A DNA stretch of 64,000 bases. Origin: Streptomyces sp. NBC_00083. Its GTDB lineage: Bacteria > Actinomycetota > Actinomycetes > Streptomycetales > Streptomycetaceae. The notes beneath the pieces were generated by a model. It had not been told where the DNA came from, ran no database searches, and saw only the letters and a program-made list of their open reading frames with translations. The first letter of the stretch is position 1. Each line of letters opens with the position of its first letter. Shown here in pieces: positions 41,125 through 49,244 of the stretch. The position numbers and the translations under genes were made by a program. The stretch lies in contig NZ_JAPELY010000003.1 of NCBI RefSeq assembly GCF_026343295.1, positions 930,001-994,000 of the forward strand, given 5' to 3'.

Positions 41125-42933
41125 GTGTCCATCAAAGTCTCCGACTACGTCCTGAAGCGCCTGAGCGAGTGGGACGTCGAGCACGTCTTCGCCTACCCCG
41201 GCGACGGCATCAACGGCCTGCTCGCCGCCTGGGGGCGCGCCGAGAACAAGCCCCGGTTCATCCAGGCCCGGCACGAGGAGATGGCCGCCTTCGAAGCGGT
41301 CGGCTACGCCAAGTTCTCCGGCAAGGTCGGCGTCTGCGCGGCGACCTCGGGGCCGGGCGCGATCCACCTGCTCAACGGCCTGTACGACGCCAAGCTCGAC
41401 CACGTGCCGGTCGTGGCGATCGTCGGCCAGACCAACCGCAGCGCCATGGGCGGCTCCTACCAGCAGGAAGTCGACCTCCTCAGCCTCTACAAGGACGTGG
41501 CCGGCGCGTACTGCGAGATGGTCACCGTCCCCGAGCAGCTGCCCAACGTCATCGACCGTGCGATGCGCGTCGCCCGCGCCCAGCGCACGGTGACCGCCGT
41601 CATCATCCCGGCCGACGTGCAGGAGCTCGACTACTCGCCGCCGCAGCACGCCTTCAAGATGGTCCCCTCCAGCCTGGGCATGGCCTCCTACGCCCCGGTC
41701 CCGGCGGACGACGACATCGCCCGCGCCGCCGAGGTGCTCAACGCCGGCGAGAAGGTCGCCATCCTCATCGGCCAGGGCGCCCGCAGCGCCCGCGCCGAGG
41801 TCGAGAAGATCGCCGACGTGCTCGGCGCGGGCGTCGCCAAGGCCCTGCTCGGCAAGGACGCGCTCCCCGACGACCTGCCGTACGTGACCGGCTCCATCGG
41901 CCTGCTCGGCACCCGCCCCAGCTACGAGATGATGCAGGACTGCGACACCCTGCTCGTCATCGGATCGAGCTTCCCCTACACCCAGTTCATGCCCGAACTC
42001 GACCAGGCCCGCGCGGTGCAGATCGACATCGACCCCCAGATGATCGGCCTGCGCTACCCCTTCGAGGTCAACCTGGTCGGCGACTCCGCCGGTACCCTCC
42101 AGCGCCTCCTGCCGCTCCTCAAGCGCAAGCAGCACGGCAAGTGGCGCAAGAAGATCGAGAAGGACACCGCGCGCTGGTGGGAGGTGATGGAGCGGCGCGC
42201 CGCGGTGGACGCCGACCCCATCAACCCCGAGCACGTGGTGCACGCACTCGACGCGCTGCTCCCCGACAACGTGATCCTGGCCGCCGACTCCGGCTCCGCC
42301 GCCAACTGGTACGCCCGCCACCTGCGGATGCGCGGCTCGATGCGGGGCTCGCTCTCCGGCACCCTCGCCACCATGGGGCCCGGCGTGCCGTATGTGATCG
42401 GCGCCAAGTTCGCCCACCCCGACCGCCCCGCCATCGCCATCGTCGGCGACGGAGCCATGCAGATGAACGGGCTCGCCGAACTGATCACGGCGGGCAAGTA
42501 CTGGCAGGAGTGGAGCAACCCCAGCCTCATCGTCGCGGTCCTCAACAACCAGGACCTCAACCAGGTCACCTGGGAGATGCGCGCCATGTCGGGCGCCCCG
42601 CAGTTCCTGCCGTCGCAGTCCCTGCCGGACGTCGCCTACGCCGACTTCGCGCGCTCGATCGGCCTCGACGGCGTACGCGTGGAGAAGCCGGACGAGGTCG
42701 AGGGTGCCTGGCGGCAGGCGCTCGCCGCCGACCGGCCCTTCGTCATCGACTTCCGCACCGATCCGGCCGTGCCGCCGATCCCGCCGCACGCCTCCCTCGA
42801 CCAGATCGAGGCCGCCGCCGCCTCCGTCCTCAAGGGCGACAGCGACCGCACCGGCATGATCCGCCAGGGCCTCAAGGCCAAGGTGCAGGAAATGCTCCCC
42901 GGCACCCGCCACCGCGACGGCGGCGACGCGTGA
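41125..42933 (+). CDS. Thiamine-diphosphate-dependent enzyme, pyruvate oxidase/YdaP-like
   Basis: This 602-residue enzyme has the three-domain TPP fold. The catalytic Glu is in ARHEEMAAFEAVGYA (near 51), the central domain lies about 190-330, and the TPP/metal site VGDGAMQMNGL continues to NNQDLNQVTWEM (near 440-480). The sequence is closest in style to YdaP/PoxB pyruvate oxidases rather than acetolactate synthases. Such enzymes decarboxylate pyruvate to acetate and pass electrons to quinone or O2. GTG at 41125 follows GAAAGG. The stop overlaps the GTG of the enolase-superfamily gene (GTGA). The substrate is not proved. Confidence 0.9.
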   Translation: MSIKVSDYVLKRLSEWDVEHVFAYPGDGINGLLAAWGRAENKPRFIQARHEEMAAFEAVGYAKFSGKVGVCAATSGPGAIHLLNGLYDAKLDHVPVVAIVGQTNRSAMGGSYQQEVDLLSLYKDVAGAYCEMVTVPEQLPNVIDRAMRVARAQRTVTAVIIPADVQELDYSPPQHAFKMVPSSLGMASYAPVPADDDIARAAEVLNAGEKVAILIGQGARSARAEVEKIADVLGAGVAKALLGKDALPDDLPYVTGSIGLLGTRPSYEMMQDCDTLLVIGSSFPYTQFMPELDQARAVQIDIDPQMIGLRYPFEVNLVGDSAGTLQRLLPLLKRKQHGKWRKKIEKDTARWWEVMERRAAVDADPINPEHVVHALDALLPDNVILAADSGSAANWYARHLRMRGSMRGSLSGTLATMGPGVPYVIGAKFAHPDRPAIAIVGDGAMQMNGLAELITAGKYWQEWSNPSLIVAVLNNQDLNQVTWEMRAMSGAPQFLPSQSLPDVAYADFARSIGLDGVRVEKPDEVEGAWRQALAADRPFVIDFRTDPAVPPIPPHASLDQIEAAAASVLKGDSDRTGMIRQGLKAKVQEMLPGTRHRDGGDA

Positions 42934-44057
42934 CGACACCCGCGGCGCCCGGCGCCGGGCCGTCGGTCGACGGGGTGGAGGCGGCCGTGTACACACTGGC
43001 CACCGACGCCCCCGAGGCCGACGGCACCCTGGAGTGGGACCGGACCACCCTCGTCGTGGTCCACGTCCGCTCCGGCACCACCACCGGCCTCGGCTACGCC
43101 TACGGCGCGCCCGAGACCGCGGCGTACGTCCGCGGCCATCTGGCGCCCGTGGTCACCGGGCGCCGCGCCCTCGACGTGCCGGGCGCCAACGAGGCGATGA
43201 CCCGCGCGGTCCGCAACGACGGCCGCCCCGGCCTGGTCGCCGGCGCGATCTCCGCCGTGGACATCGCCCTGTGGGACCTCAAGGCCCGGCTGCTCGGCGT
43301 TCCGCTGACCGGCCTGCTCGGCCAGGCCCGGACCGACGTGCCGGTCTACGGGAGCGGCGGGTTCACCACCTACGACGACCTGCGTCAGGACCGGCAGCTG
43401 CGGCACTGGGCCGAGGAGCGGGGCATCCCCCGGGTCAAGATCAAGATCGGTGAGTCGTGGGGCGGCGCGGAGCACCGCGACCGGGAGCGGATCGCCAAGG
43501 CCCGCGCCTCCATCGGCGACACCACCGAGCTGTACGTCGACGCCAACGGCGGCTACACCGTCAAACAGGCCGTGCGCCTGGCCCGCTTCCTCGACGACCA
43601 CGGCGTCACCTGGTTCGAGGAGCCCGTCTCCTCCGACGACCTCGACGGTCTCGCCCGCGTCAGGTCCGCGAGCGCCGTCGACGTGGCCGCCGGCGAATAC
43701 GGCTACACCCTCGCCTACTTCGGGCACATGCTCCGGGCCGGCGCGGTCGACTGCCTCCAGGCCGACGCGACCCGCTGCGGCGGACTCACCGTCTGGCTGC
43801 GGGCCGCCGCACTCGCCGAGGCGTTCGGCACGCAGATCTCCGGGCACTGCGCCCCGCACGCCCATGCCGCCGTCGCCGCGGCCGTGCCCAACCTGCGCCA
43901 TCTGGAGTGGTTCCACGACCACGCCCGCATCGAATCCCTGTGGTTCGACGGCGCCCTCGACCCCGAGGGCGGCCACATCACCCCGGGCGCCGACGGCGCG
44001 CCGGGCCACGGACTGACGTTCAAGGCCACCGACGCCGAGCCCCACCGCGCCGGCTGA
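42930..44057 (+). CDS. Enolase-superfamily enzyme (mandelate racemase/muconate lactonising type)
   Basis: This 375-residue enzyme has an N-terminal capping domain and a modified TIM barrel. The KxK acid/base motif is KIK at 170-172. Metal ligands are Asp204 (VDANGGYT), Glu230 (WFEEP) and Glu256 (AGEYGYT), and GHCAPHAHAAV near 305-315 supplies the His. This resembles sugar-acid dehydratases and muconate cycloisomerases; the substrate is not predictable. GTG at 42930 overlaps the TPP-enzyme stop. The pairing with a pyruvate-oxidase-like enzyme suggests a route from a sugar acid to pyruvate and acetate, which is inference. Confidence 0.88.
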   Translation: MTTPAAPGAGPSVDGVEAAVYTLATDAPEADGTLEWDRTTLVVVHVRSGTTTGLGYAYGAPETAAYVRGHLAPVVTGRRALDVPGANEAMTRAVRNDGRPGLVAGAISAVDIALWDLKARLLGVPLTGLLGQARTDVPVYGSGGFTTYDDLRQDRQLRHWAEERGIPRVKIKIGESWGGAEHRDRERIAKARASIGDTTELYVDANGGYTVKQAVRLARFLDDHGVTWFEEPVSSDDLDGLARVRSASAVDVAAGEYGYTLAYFGHMLRAGAVDCLQADATRCGGLTVWLRAAALAEAFGTQISGHCAPHAHAAVAAAVPNLRHLEWFHDHARIESLWFDGALDPEGGHITPGADGAPGHGLTFKATDAEPHRAG

Positions 44058-44110
44058 CCCGGGCGGCGGCACCCTGCCGCCGCCCACCGCCGCGACCCGA
44101 AAGGAAGGCC

Positions 44111-45121
44111 ATGCCCGAGACCGTCGTCATCACCGGAGCGAGCGCCGGCATCGGCCGCGCCACCGCCCGGCTCTTCGCCGAGCGAGGTGCCCACATCGCC
44201 CTGCTCGCCCGCGGCGAGGCCGGGCTCGACGCGGCCGCCGCGGAGGTCGAGGAACTCGGCGGGCGGGCCCTGGCCATCCCCGTCGACGTGGCCGACCCCG
44301 ACCAGGTCGAGAAGGCAGCCGACGCGGCGGAGGCGGCCTTCGGCCCGATCGACGTGTGGGTCAACGTGGCCTTCACCTCGGTGTTCGCGCCGTTCGACGA
44401 GATCTCCGCGGACGAGTTCCGGCGGGTCACCGACGTCAGCTACCTCGGCTTCGTCCACGGCACACACACCGCACTGGCCCGCATGCTTCCCCGCGACCGG
44501 GGAACGATCGTGCAAGTCGGCTCCGCGCTCGGAGAGCGGTCCATTCCGCTGCAGTCCGCGTACTGCGGGGCCAAACACGCCGTGAACGGGTTCACCTCGT
44601 CCGTGCGCACCGAACTCCTCCACAACAAGAGCCATGTACGCATCACCGTCGTCCAGATGCCGGCCGTCAACACGCCCCAGTTCTCCTGGGTGCGGTCGCG
44701 GCTTCCCGGGCATCCACAACCCGTACCGCCGATCTACCAGCCGGAAGTCGCCGCGCGCGCCGTGCTGTTCGCCGCCGACCACCCCCGGCGCAAGCAGTAC
44801 TACGTCGGCGCGTCCACGGTCGCCACCGTGTGGGCCAACCGCTTCGTGCCGGCCCTCCTCGACCGCTACCTCGCCCGGACCGGATACGGCTCGCAGCAGG
44901 CCGAGGACATGGCGCCGGAGACGGCGCGCGGCAACCTGTGGCAGCCCCTCGACAGGACGGCGGACGGCGACCACGGCGCGCACGGTGTCTTCGACGACCG
45001 GGCCCGTTCCCGTTCGTACCAGGCGATGACGGCGCACCACCCCGTCCTGGCCACCGGCACCGCCCTGGGCGCGCTGGCCGCAGCGGGATGGGCGGCGCGC
45101 CGCTACCTCAAGAAGACATGA
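44111..45121 (+). CDS. SDR-family oxidoreductase with C-terminal membrane anchor
   Basis: This 336-residue protein has the Rossmann motif TGASAGIG at 8-15, VGSALGER, and the catalytic SAYCGAKHAVNGF (Tyr-x-x-x-Lys). An extension follows the usual 250-residue domain. Near 312-328 is a hydrophobic helix (LATGTALGALAAAGWAA) then a basic end RRYLKKT. This tail resembles the one on the FAD/Fe-S protein at 37932. ATG at 44111 follows AAGGAAGG. Its stop overlaps an ATG (45118) of a longer reading of the next gene. The substrate is unknown; membrane attachment is inferred. Confidence 0.87.
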   Translation: MPETVVITGASAGIGRATARLFAERGAHIALLARGEAGLDAAAAEVEELGGRALAIPVDVADPDQVEKAADAAEAAFGPIDVWVNVAFTSVFAPFDEISADEFRRVTDVSYLGFVHGTHTALARMLPRDRGTIVQVGSALGERSIPLQSAYCGAKHAVNGFTSSVRTELLHNKSHVRITVVQMPAVNTPQFSWVRSRLPGHPQPVPPIYQPEVAARAVLFAADHPRRKQYYVGASTVATVWANRFVPALLDRYLARTGYGSQQAEDMAPETARGNLWQPLDRTADGDHGAHGVFDDRARSRSYQAMTAHHPVLATGTALGALAAAGWAARRYLKKT

Positions 45122-45204
45122 ACGCCTGCCCCATGAAGCCGCAGGACCCGCAGGACAGGAACCCCACCGCGAACGGCGCGGTGCACTCAGAAAGGAGCGA
45201 CACC

Positions 45205-45738
45205 ATGAAGGTGGCATTTCTCGTGGCGACGGAGGGCATCGAGCAGGTCGAACTGACCGAGCCCTGGAAGGCCGTGAAGGACGCGGGCCACACCCCGGAA
45301 CTGGTCTCCACCGACTCGGGGCACGTCCAGGCCCTCAACCACCTGGACAAGGCCGACACGTTCCCGGTGGACCGCACGGTGAGCCAGGCCCGGCCGGACG
45401 ACTACGACGCCCTGGTGCTGCCGGGCGGCGTCGCCAACCCCGACGCGCTGCGCATGGACGAGGACGCCGTCGCCTTCGCGAAGGGCTTCTTCGACCTGGG
45501 CAAGCCCGTGGCCGCGATCTGCCACGCGCCGTGGACGCTCGTCGAGGCGGGAGTCCTGGGCGGCCGCACCCTCACCTCATGGCCCAGCCTGCGCACCGAC
45601 ATCGCCAACGCGGGCGGCACCTGGGTCGACGAGCAGGTCAAGGTGTGCACCGGCGGCCCCAACACCCTGATCACCAGCCGCAAGCCGGACGACCTCAAGG
45701 CGTTCTGCGAGACCCTGATCGCTGAACTCGCGGCCTGA
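45205..45738 (+). CDS. DJ-1/PfpI-family protein (YhbO/deglycase-like)
   Basis: This 177-residue cytoplasmic protein has the family nucleophile elbow AAICHAPW with Cys106 and adjacent His107, a Glu in GIEQVELTEP, and DALVLPGGVANPD. PfpI/YhbO relatives are glyoxalase- or chaperone-like stress proteins. ATG at 45205 follows AAAGGAG at 8 bases and gives the normal family length. An upstream ATG at 45118 overlaps the SDR stop but would add 29 polar residues. It closes the redox run of genes and is followed by a 44-bp perfect palindrome. Confidence 0.9.
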   Translation: MKVAFLVATEGIEQVELTEPWKAVKDAGHTPELVSTDSGHVQALNHLDKADTFPVDRTVSQARPDDYDALVLPGGVANPDALRMDEDAVAFAKGFFDLGKPVAAICHAPWTLVEAGVLGGRTLTSWPSLRTDIANAGGTWVDEQVKVCTGGPNTLITSRKPDDLKAFCETLIAELAA

Positions 45739-45758
45739 CGCCCGCGGCGGCCGGCTCC

Positions 45759-45802
45759 GGGTACGGGGAATGCACCCCGCGCGGGGTGCATTCCCCGTAC
45801 CC
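45759..45802. terminator. 44-bp perfect palindrome between convergent genes
   Basis: Bases 45759-45780 (GGGTACGGGGAATGCACCCC then GC) are exactly complementary to 45781-45802, with no spacer. The 22-bp arms lie 20 bases after the PfpI stop and 12 bases before the stop of the opposing gene. It probably terminates both, although a palindrome without a loop is unusual. Confidence 0.75.
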
Positions 45803-45813
45803 CGCCGAGAGCG

Positions 45814-46350
45814 TCAGGCGTCGCTGAGGCACCACTGCGCGGGGTGCGGGGCGAGCCCGTGGGCCGGAGTGTCCAGGGGCGGCAGCGCGGACACGCTCAC
45901 GGTGGTGCTCAGGGTCGGCGTCGGCGGCAGCGGGCGCAGCGGGCGGAGCGCCTGGGGCTGGGCGGTGAGCGTGAACCAGACGACTTTGCCGTCGGGCGTC
46001 GGCTGGGTGCCCCAGCTGTCGCTGAGGTGGGCGATGAGGGCGAGGCCGCGACCGCGCTCCGCGAAGGGTTGCGGCCCTTGCAGTCGGGGCAGACGCGGAT
46101 CGCCGTCCGCCACGGACGCGGCAAACTGCCCACGCGCCCACCGCAGTTCGAGCACACAGGGCCGGTCGCCCTCGGTATGCCGGTGGACGTTGGTGAGGAG
46201 TTCGCACACGCCGAGGCTGACGGGCTGGAGGATGTTCTCCAACCGCCAGTGGCGCAGATGAGCGGCGACGATGCGACGGACCTGCGGTATGCGGTCCGGC
46301 GTGGCGTGCAGGCTCAGGGTGTACTGGCGGGGACTGTCGTTGCTTACCAC
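45814..46350 (-). CDS. HATPase_c domain regulatory protein (anti-sigma/SpoIIAB-like)
   Basis: This 178-residue protein has a GHKL ATPase fold with VCELLTNVHRHTEG (N-box near 47-60), VADGDPRLP (G1-like) and GRGLALIAHLSDSWG (G2). These are typical of the many streptomycete HATPase proteins that bind STAS partners. The C-terminal 45 residues are Pro/Leu-rich and divergent. GTG at 46350 follows GGGAG at 5 bases. No cognate antagonist is adjacent; the SpoIIE phosphatase (31592) and STAS protein (56370) are distant. Role inferred from family only. Confidence 0.87.
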   Translation of the reverse strand: MVSNDSPRQYTLSLHATPDRIPQVRRIVAAHLRHWRLENILQPVSLGVCELLTNVHRHTEGDRPCVLELRWARGQFAASVADGDPRLPRLQGPQPFAERGRGLALIAHLSDSWGTQPTPDGKVVWFTLTAQPQALRPLRPLPPTPTLSTTVSVSALPPLDTPAHGLAPHPAQWCLSDA

Positions 46351-46486
46351 TACGGCTCCCTTGTCGGCGGGAGTGGCTCGCCGGCCACTCCCGCGTCCGC
46401 AACCACGCAAGGACTACTAAAAGTAGCCAGGTGAGCACAGCGCGGATTCCTCCAGCATGACCCGTACGGCGGCATCCGCAACACGA

Positions 46487-46523
46487 GCCGCCCCCGCCCC
46501 GGCGGGAACGGGGCGGGGGCGGC
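46487..46523. other. Strong GC-rich hairpin in a divergent intergenic region
   Basis: GCCGCCCCCGCCCC (46487-46500) pairs with GGGGCGGGGGCGGC (46510-46523) around a 9-base loop, a 14-bp perfect stem. It lies between divergent genes, 136 bases before the VOC start, where a terminator is not expected. It may be a leader structure or insulate the divergent units. Confidence 0.5.
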
Positions 46524-46658
46524 GCCGTCGGCCCGGCGCCTCCCGGCCCCGCGTGGCCGACGGGCACCGGCCGCCCGGCGGCGCGATAGTGGAAACGACC
46601 ATGACCGGTGTGTCACTCACCCGGAACCACCTGGATACACCTGGAAACGAGGCCCTTC

Positions 46659-47462
46659 GTGACGCCCCCATCGACAGACTCCACCGCCCGACTCGGCTCA
46701 GGCGAGCCGGTGTTCGGCGCACCGTGCTGGGTGAGCCTGATGGCTCGGGATCTGGGTGCCGCGTTGGATTTCTATGGTGGGGTGTTCGGCTGGACGTTCC
46801 GGTCGGGTGGGTTGGGTGAGGAGTTTCGTATTGCGTCGTCGGGTGGGGTGCCGGTGGCGGGGATCGGTGCGTTGGCTCCGGCGTTGCAGGTGGCGGTGGC
46901 GTGGACGCCGTATTTCGCGGTGGAGGACGCGGATGTGACGGCGGCGCGGATCCGGGAGCGGGGCGGGACGGTGGCGGTGGGTCCGGTGGCGTTGCATACG
47001 GGGCGGGGTGCGTTGGCGGCGGATCGTGAGGGGGCGGTGTTCGGGTTGTGGCAGGGTCCGTTGGTGTCGCAGTGGGAGATGTGGCGGGACACGGCTCCGG
47101 CGTGGACGCGGTTGCGGACGCGGGACGCGTTCGATGCGGCGATCTTCTACGGTGAGGTCCTGGACTGGGCGTGTGAGCGGCCGGGGTGCTGCGATGTGCG
47201 CTACGAGCACGACGAGGTGGTGCTGCGCCATGGCGGGCATGTGGTGGCGCGGCTGACGTCGGGTGCGGTGGAGGCGGCTCCGGATCCGAGTCTGCGGCCG
47301 CACTGGCACACCCACTTCACGGTGAAGGATCCCGTCGCGGTGGCCGACACCGCCCGTGACCACGGGGCCACCGTCCTCGCCGACGGTACCTCGCCCACCG
47401 GCCCCTGGGTCCGCGTCAGCGACCCCGACGGCGCCACCTTCACCCTCACCACCCCCAGCTGA
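46659..47462 (+). CDS. Two-domain VOC-family protein with atypical codon use
   Basis: This 267-residue protein has two VOC modules (about 18-135 and 142-265): VSLMARDLGAALDFYGGVFGWTF and DAFDAAIFYGEVLDWACE are matching first strands/helices, and each half ends in a DPDGATF or DREGAVF-like turn. The family includes Streptomyces 27-kDa hydroxylase-like proteins. Between about 46741 and 47280 codons end mainly in G or T (GTG, GCG, GGG, TTG, GAT). Both ends of the gene use the NNC codons normal here, so the centre looks foreign or converted. GTG follows GAGG at 6 bases. Confidence 0.85.
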   Translation: MTPPSTDSTARLGSGEPVFGAPCWVSLMARDLGAALDFYGGVFGWTFRSGGLGEEFRIASSGGVPVAGIGALAPALQVAVAWTPYFAVEDADVTAARIRERGGTVAVGPVALHTGRGALAADREGAVFGLWQGPLVSQWEMWRDTAPAWTRLRTRDAFDAAIFYGEVLDWACERPGCCDVRYEHDEVVLRHGGHVVARLTSGAVEAAPDPSLRPHWHTHFTVKDPVAVADTARDHGATVLADGTSPTGPWVRVSDPDGATFTLTTPS

Positions 47463-47591
47463 CCCACCCTCCACCCACAACCCGCCCCGCATGCGATCGG
47501 TCCGCCCCCGTGCGTGCGTTGCGCTCACCGGCCCGGCGGGGCACGATGCCCGGGGCGGGACCGGGTGCCCGCGCGTGTGGAGGTGGCGTCG

Positions 47592-48464
47592 ATGTGCCGT
47601 CTGTTCGGACTGAGCAGTGCCCCGCGACGGAGCCGGGCGACCTTCTGGCTGCTCGACGCCCCCGACAGCCTCACCACGCAGAGCCACCGCGATCCCGACG
47701 GGACGGGGCTCGGCTACTTCGACGCCGACGGCGCGCCCCAGGTGCGCAAGGCGCCCGACGCCGCGTACGAGGACCGTGACTTCGCCCGCGAGGCGCGCCG
47801 GATCAGCTCGGCGACGTTCCTCGCCCACATCAGGCTCGCCTCGACCGGCAGCCTCACCGACGCCAACACCCACCCCTTCCAGCAGGACGGCCGGCTCTTC
47901 GCCCACAACGGGGTCATCGAGGACCTGCCGGCCCTGGAGGCCCACCTAGGCGCCGACATGGGGCTGGTGCGCGGCGACACGGACTCCGAGCGGTTCTTCG
48001 CCCTCGTCACCCGTGAAATCAGGGACGCGGGCGGTGACATCGGCCGGGGCATCGAGCGCGCCGCCCGCTGGGCCGCCGCCCATCTGCCGGTCTACTCCCT
48101 CAACTTCGTCCTGATCACCGCGGACGAACTGTGGGCCCTGCGCTACCCCGCCACCCACGAGCTGTACGTACTGGAACGTGAGGCGGGCGGCCCGCACGGA
48201 GGTCGCCACCTCGACCACAGCGGCACCGCCGGCCGGATGCGCGTGCATTCAGGGGACCTCGCCGACGCCCCGGCGTGCGTCGTGGCGAGTGAACCCATGG
48301 ACGAGCACCCCGACTGGCGCCTGATGGAGCCCGGGACGCTGCTCCACGTCGCGTCCGACGGCCGGACCGAGCAGCGGCCGGCCGTGCCGGACCCGCCCGC
48401 CCGGCCGCTCGACCTGAGCGACCTGTCCGACCGAGCCGCCCACTCGCAGACGGCGGGCGGCTGA
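47592..48464 (+). CDS. Class II glutamine amidotransferase (YafJ/EgtC-like)
   Basis: This 290-residue protein begins MCRLFGLSS, so removal of Met exposes the catalytic N-terminal Cys2 of Ntn hydrolases. Family markers are HRDPDGTGLGYFD, LAHIRLASTGSLTDANTHPF and GRLFAHNGVIEDL. Such stand-alone amidotransferases hydrolyse gamma-glutamyl amides; EgtC acts in ergothioneine synthesis but no egt genes are here. ATG at 47592 follows GGAGG at 8 bases. Substrate unknown. Confidence 0.9.
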   Translation: MCRLFGLSSAPRRSRATFWLLDAPDSLTTQSHRDPDGTGLGYFDADGAPQVRKAPDAAYEDRDFAREARRISSATFLAHIRLASTGSLTDANTHPFQQDGRLFAHNGVIEDLPALEAHLGADMGLVRGDTDSERFFALVTREIRDAGGDIGRGIERAARWAAAHLPVYSLNFVLITADELWALRYPATHELYVLEREAGGPHGGRHLDHSGTAGRMRVHSGDLADAPACVVASEPMDEHPDWRLMEPGTLLHVASDGRTEQRPAVPDPPARPLDLSDLSDRAAHSQTAGG

Positions 48465-48509
48465 GGGCGGTCGGCTGCGCCCGTCCCGATCGCCGAGCGG
48501 GGTGAGCCG

Positions 48510-48743
48510 CTACGCGCGGTCCTCCGGGTCGGACCGCTGCGCCGATGTGTGCGCCGCGTCCGGCGTCTGCCAGGACTCCGAGCGGGGCTGCGGCTCCCGG
48601 GGAGGCATCGGCTTGCGCGCCGCGCGCCGGCTGCCGAACCAGAACGTGCCGAGCAGGACGGCGACGATGACGATGCCCACGCCGGTGAAGAGAAAGGCCG
48701 TCGAACCGGCGGCCAGGACCTGCGAAGAAGCGAAGGTGTTCAT
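48510..48743 (-). CDS. Small membrane protein (DUF6479-like)
   Basis: This 77-residue protein has a short outer N-terminus, one membrane helix (AFLFTGVGIVIVAVLLGTFWFG, residues 17-38) and the basic stop SRRAARKP. A polar tail rich in Pro, Ser and Glu follows. This layout is common to a streptomycete family of unknown function. The ribosome site before ATG 48743 is weak. It faces the amidotransferase gene end-on. Confidence 0.75.
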   Translation of the reverse strand: MNTFASSQVLAAGSTAFLFTGVGIVIVAVLLGTFWFGSRRAARKPMPPREPQPRSESWQTPDAAHTSAQRSDPEDRA

Positions 48744-48980
48744 GCCGGAGCGCCTACCCGGCGGCGCGCGGGTGATGACACGGGGGCCCGGGGGACTTCA
48801 CCGGAGCGCCCCCGCTAAGGGCCCCCCGCGAAGGACCTCCGCCCCGCGGAACGCCGTTGCTCCGGGCGCGGTCGGCCTCTACCCCGAGTTATCACTGTGC
48901 GTGACGCTTCGGGATGCGGGCGTGGCCGGTCGCTGTTTGGCTTGGGTCAGCTGGACCCCACCCACGTATCAGGAGTGATC

Positions 48981-49163
48981 ATGAGCGTCGCAGACGAGTT
49001 CGCCGCCCGTGCCCGGCAGATGCGCCAGAAGGCCGAGGAGCTTCAGCAGGCCGCGGAGCGTGCCGCCGACCCCGAGGAGGCCCGGCGCCTGAAGGACAAG
49101 GCCCAGCACCTTCAGGAGCAGAGCCGGATGGCGTCCGAAGGCCGCGGCATCGACCCCATGTGA
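48981..49163 (+). CDS. Small coiled-coil protein (DUF6381-like)
   Basis: This 60-residue protein is almost one continuous amphipathic helix (FAARARQMRQKAEELQQAAERAAD), with alternating Glu/Lys/Gln and regular Ala/Leu, indicating a coiled coil. ATG follows AGGAG at 5 bases. Similar small proteins recur in streptomycetes, often near stress genes. Function unknown. Confidence 0.8.
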   Translation: MSVADEFAARARQMRQKAEELQQAAERAADPEEARRLKDKAQHLQEQSRMASEGRGIDPM

Positions 49164-49178
49164 GCGTGCCCCCGTGCC

Positions 49179-49221
49179 ACGACGGTCCCTCGCGCCCCCA
49201 GAGCGTACGAGGGGCCGTCGT
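49179..49221. terminator. Bidirectional terminator between coiled-coil gene and antiporter operon
   Basis: ACGACGGTCCCTCG (49179-49192) pairs with CGAGGGGCCGTCGT (49208-49221), a 14-bp stem with one G-T wobble and a 15-base loop. It lies between the convergent stop codons at 49163 and 49245. Confidence 0.75.
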
Positions 49222-49244
49222 GCGTGCCGGTACGACCGGTCCGC

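Noticed and set aside
38895..41135. 746-codon - strand open frame opposite the FAD/Fe-S oxidoreductase
   Set aside because: The + strand frame carries FAD, Fe-S and CCG motifs. The antisense frame has low-complexity Gly/Ala/Val/Arg composition and no ribosome site.
45118..45204. Longer PfpI protein starting at ATG 45118, overlapping the SDR stop
   Set aside because: It would add 29 polar residues absent from the family. AAAGGAG at 8 bases before ATG 45205 gives a normal-length protein.
46698..47945. 415-codon - strand open frame across the VOC and amidotransferase genes
   Set aside because: Its His/Arg/Pro/Thr-rich translation has no domain, and both + strand genes have recognisable folds. 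The frame is long because of the odd codon use in the VOC gene.
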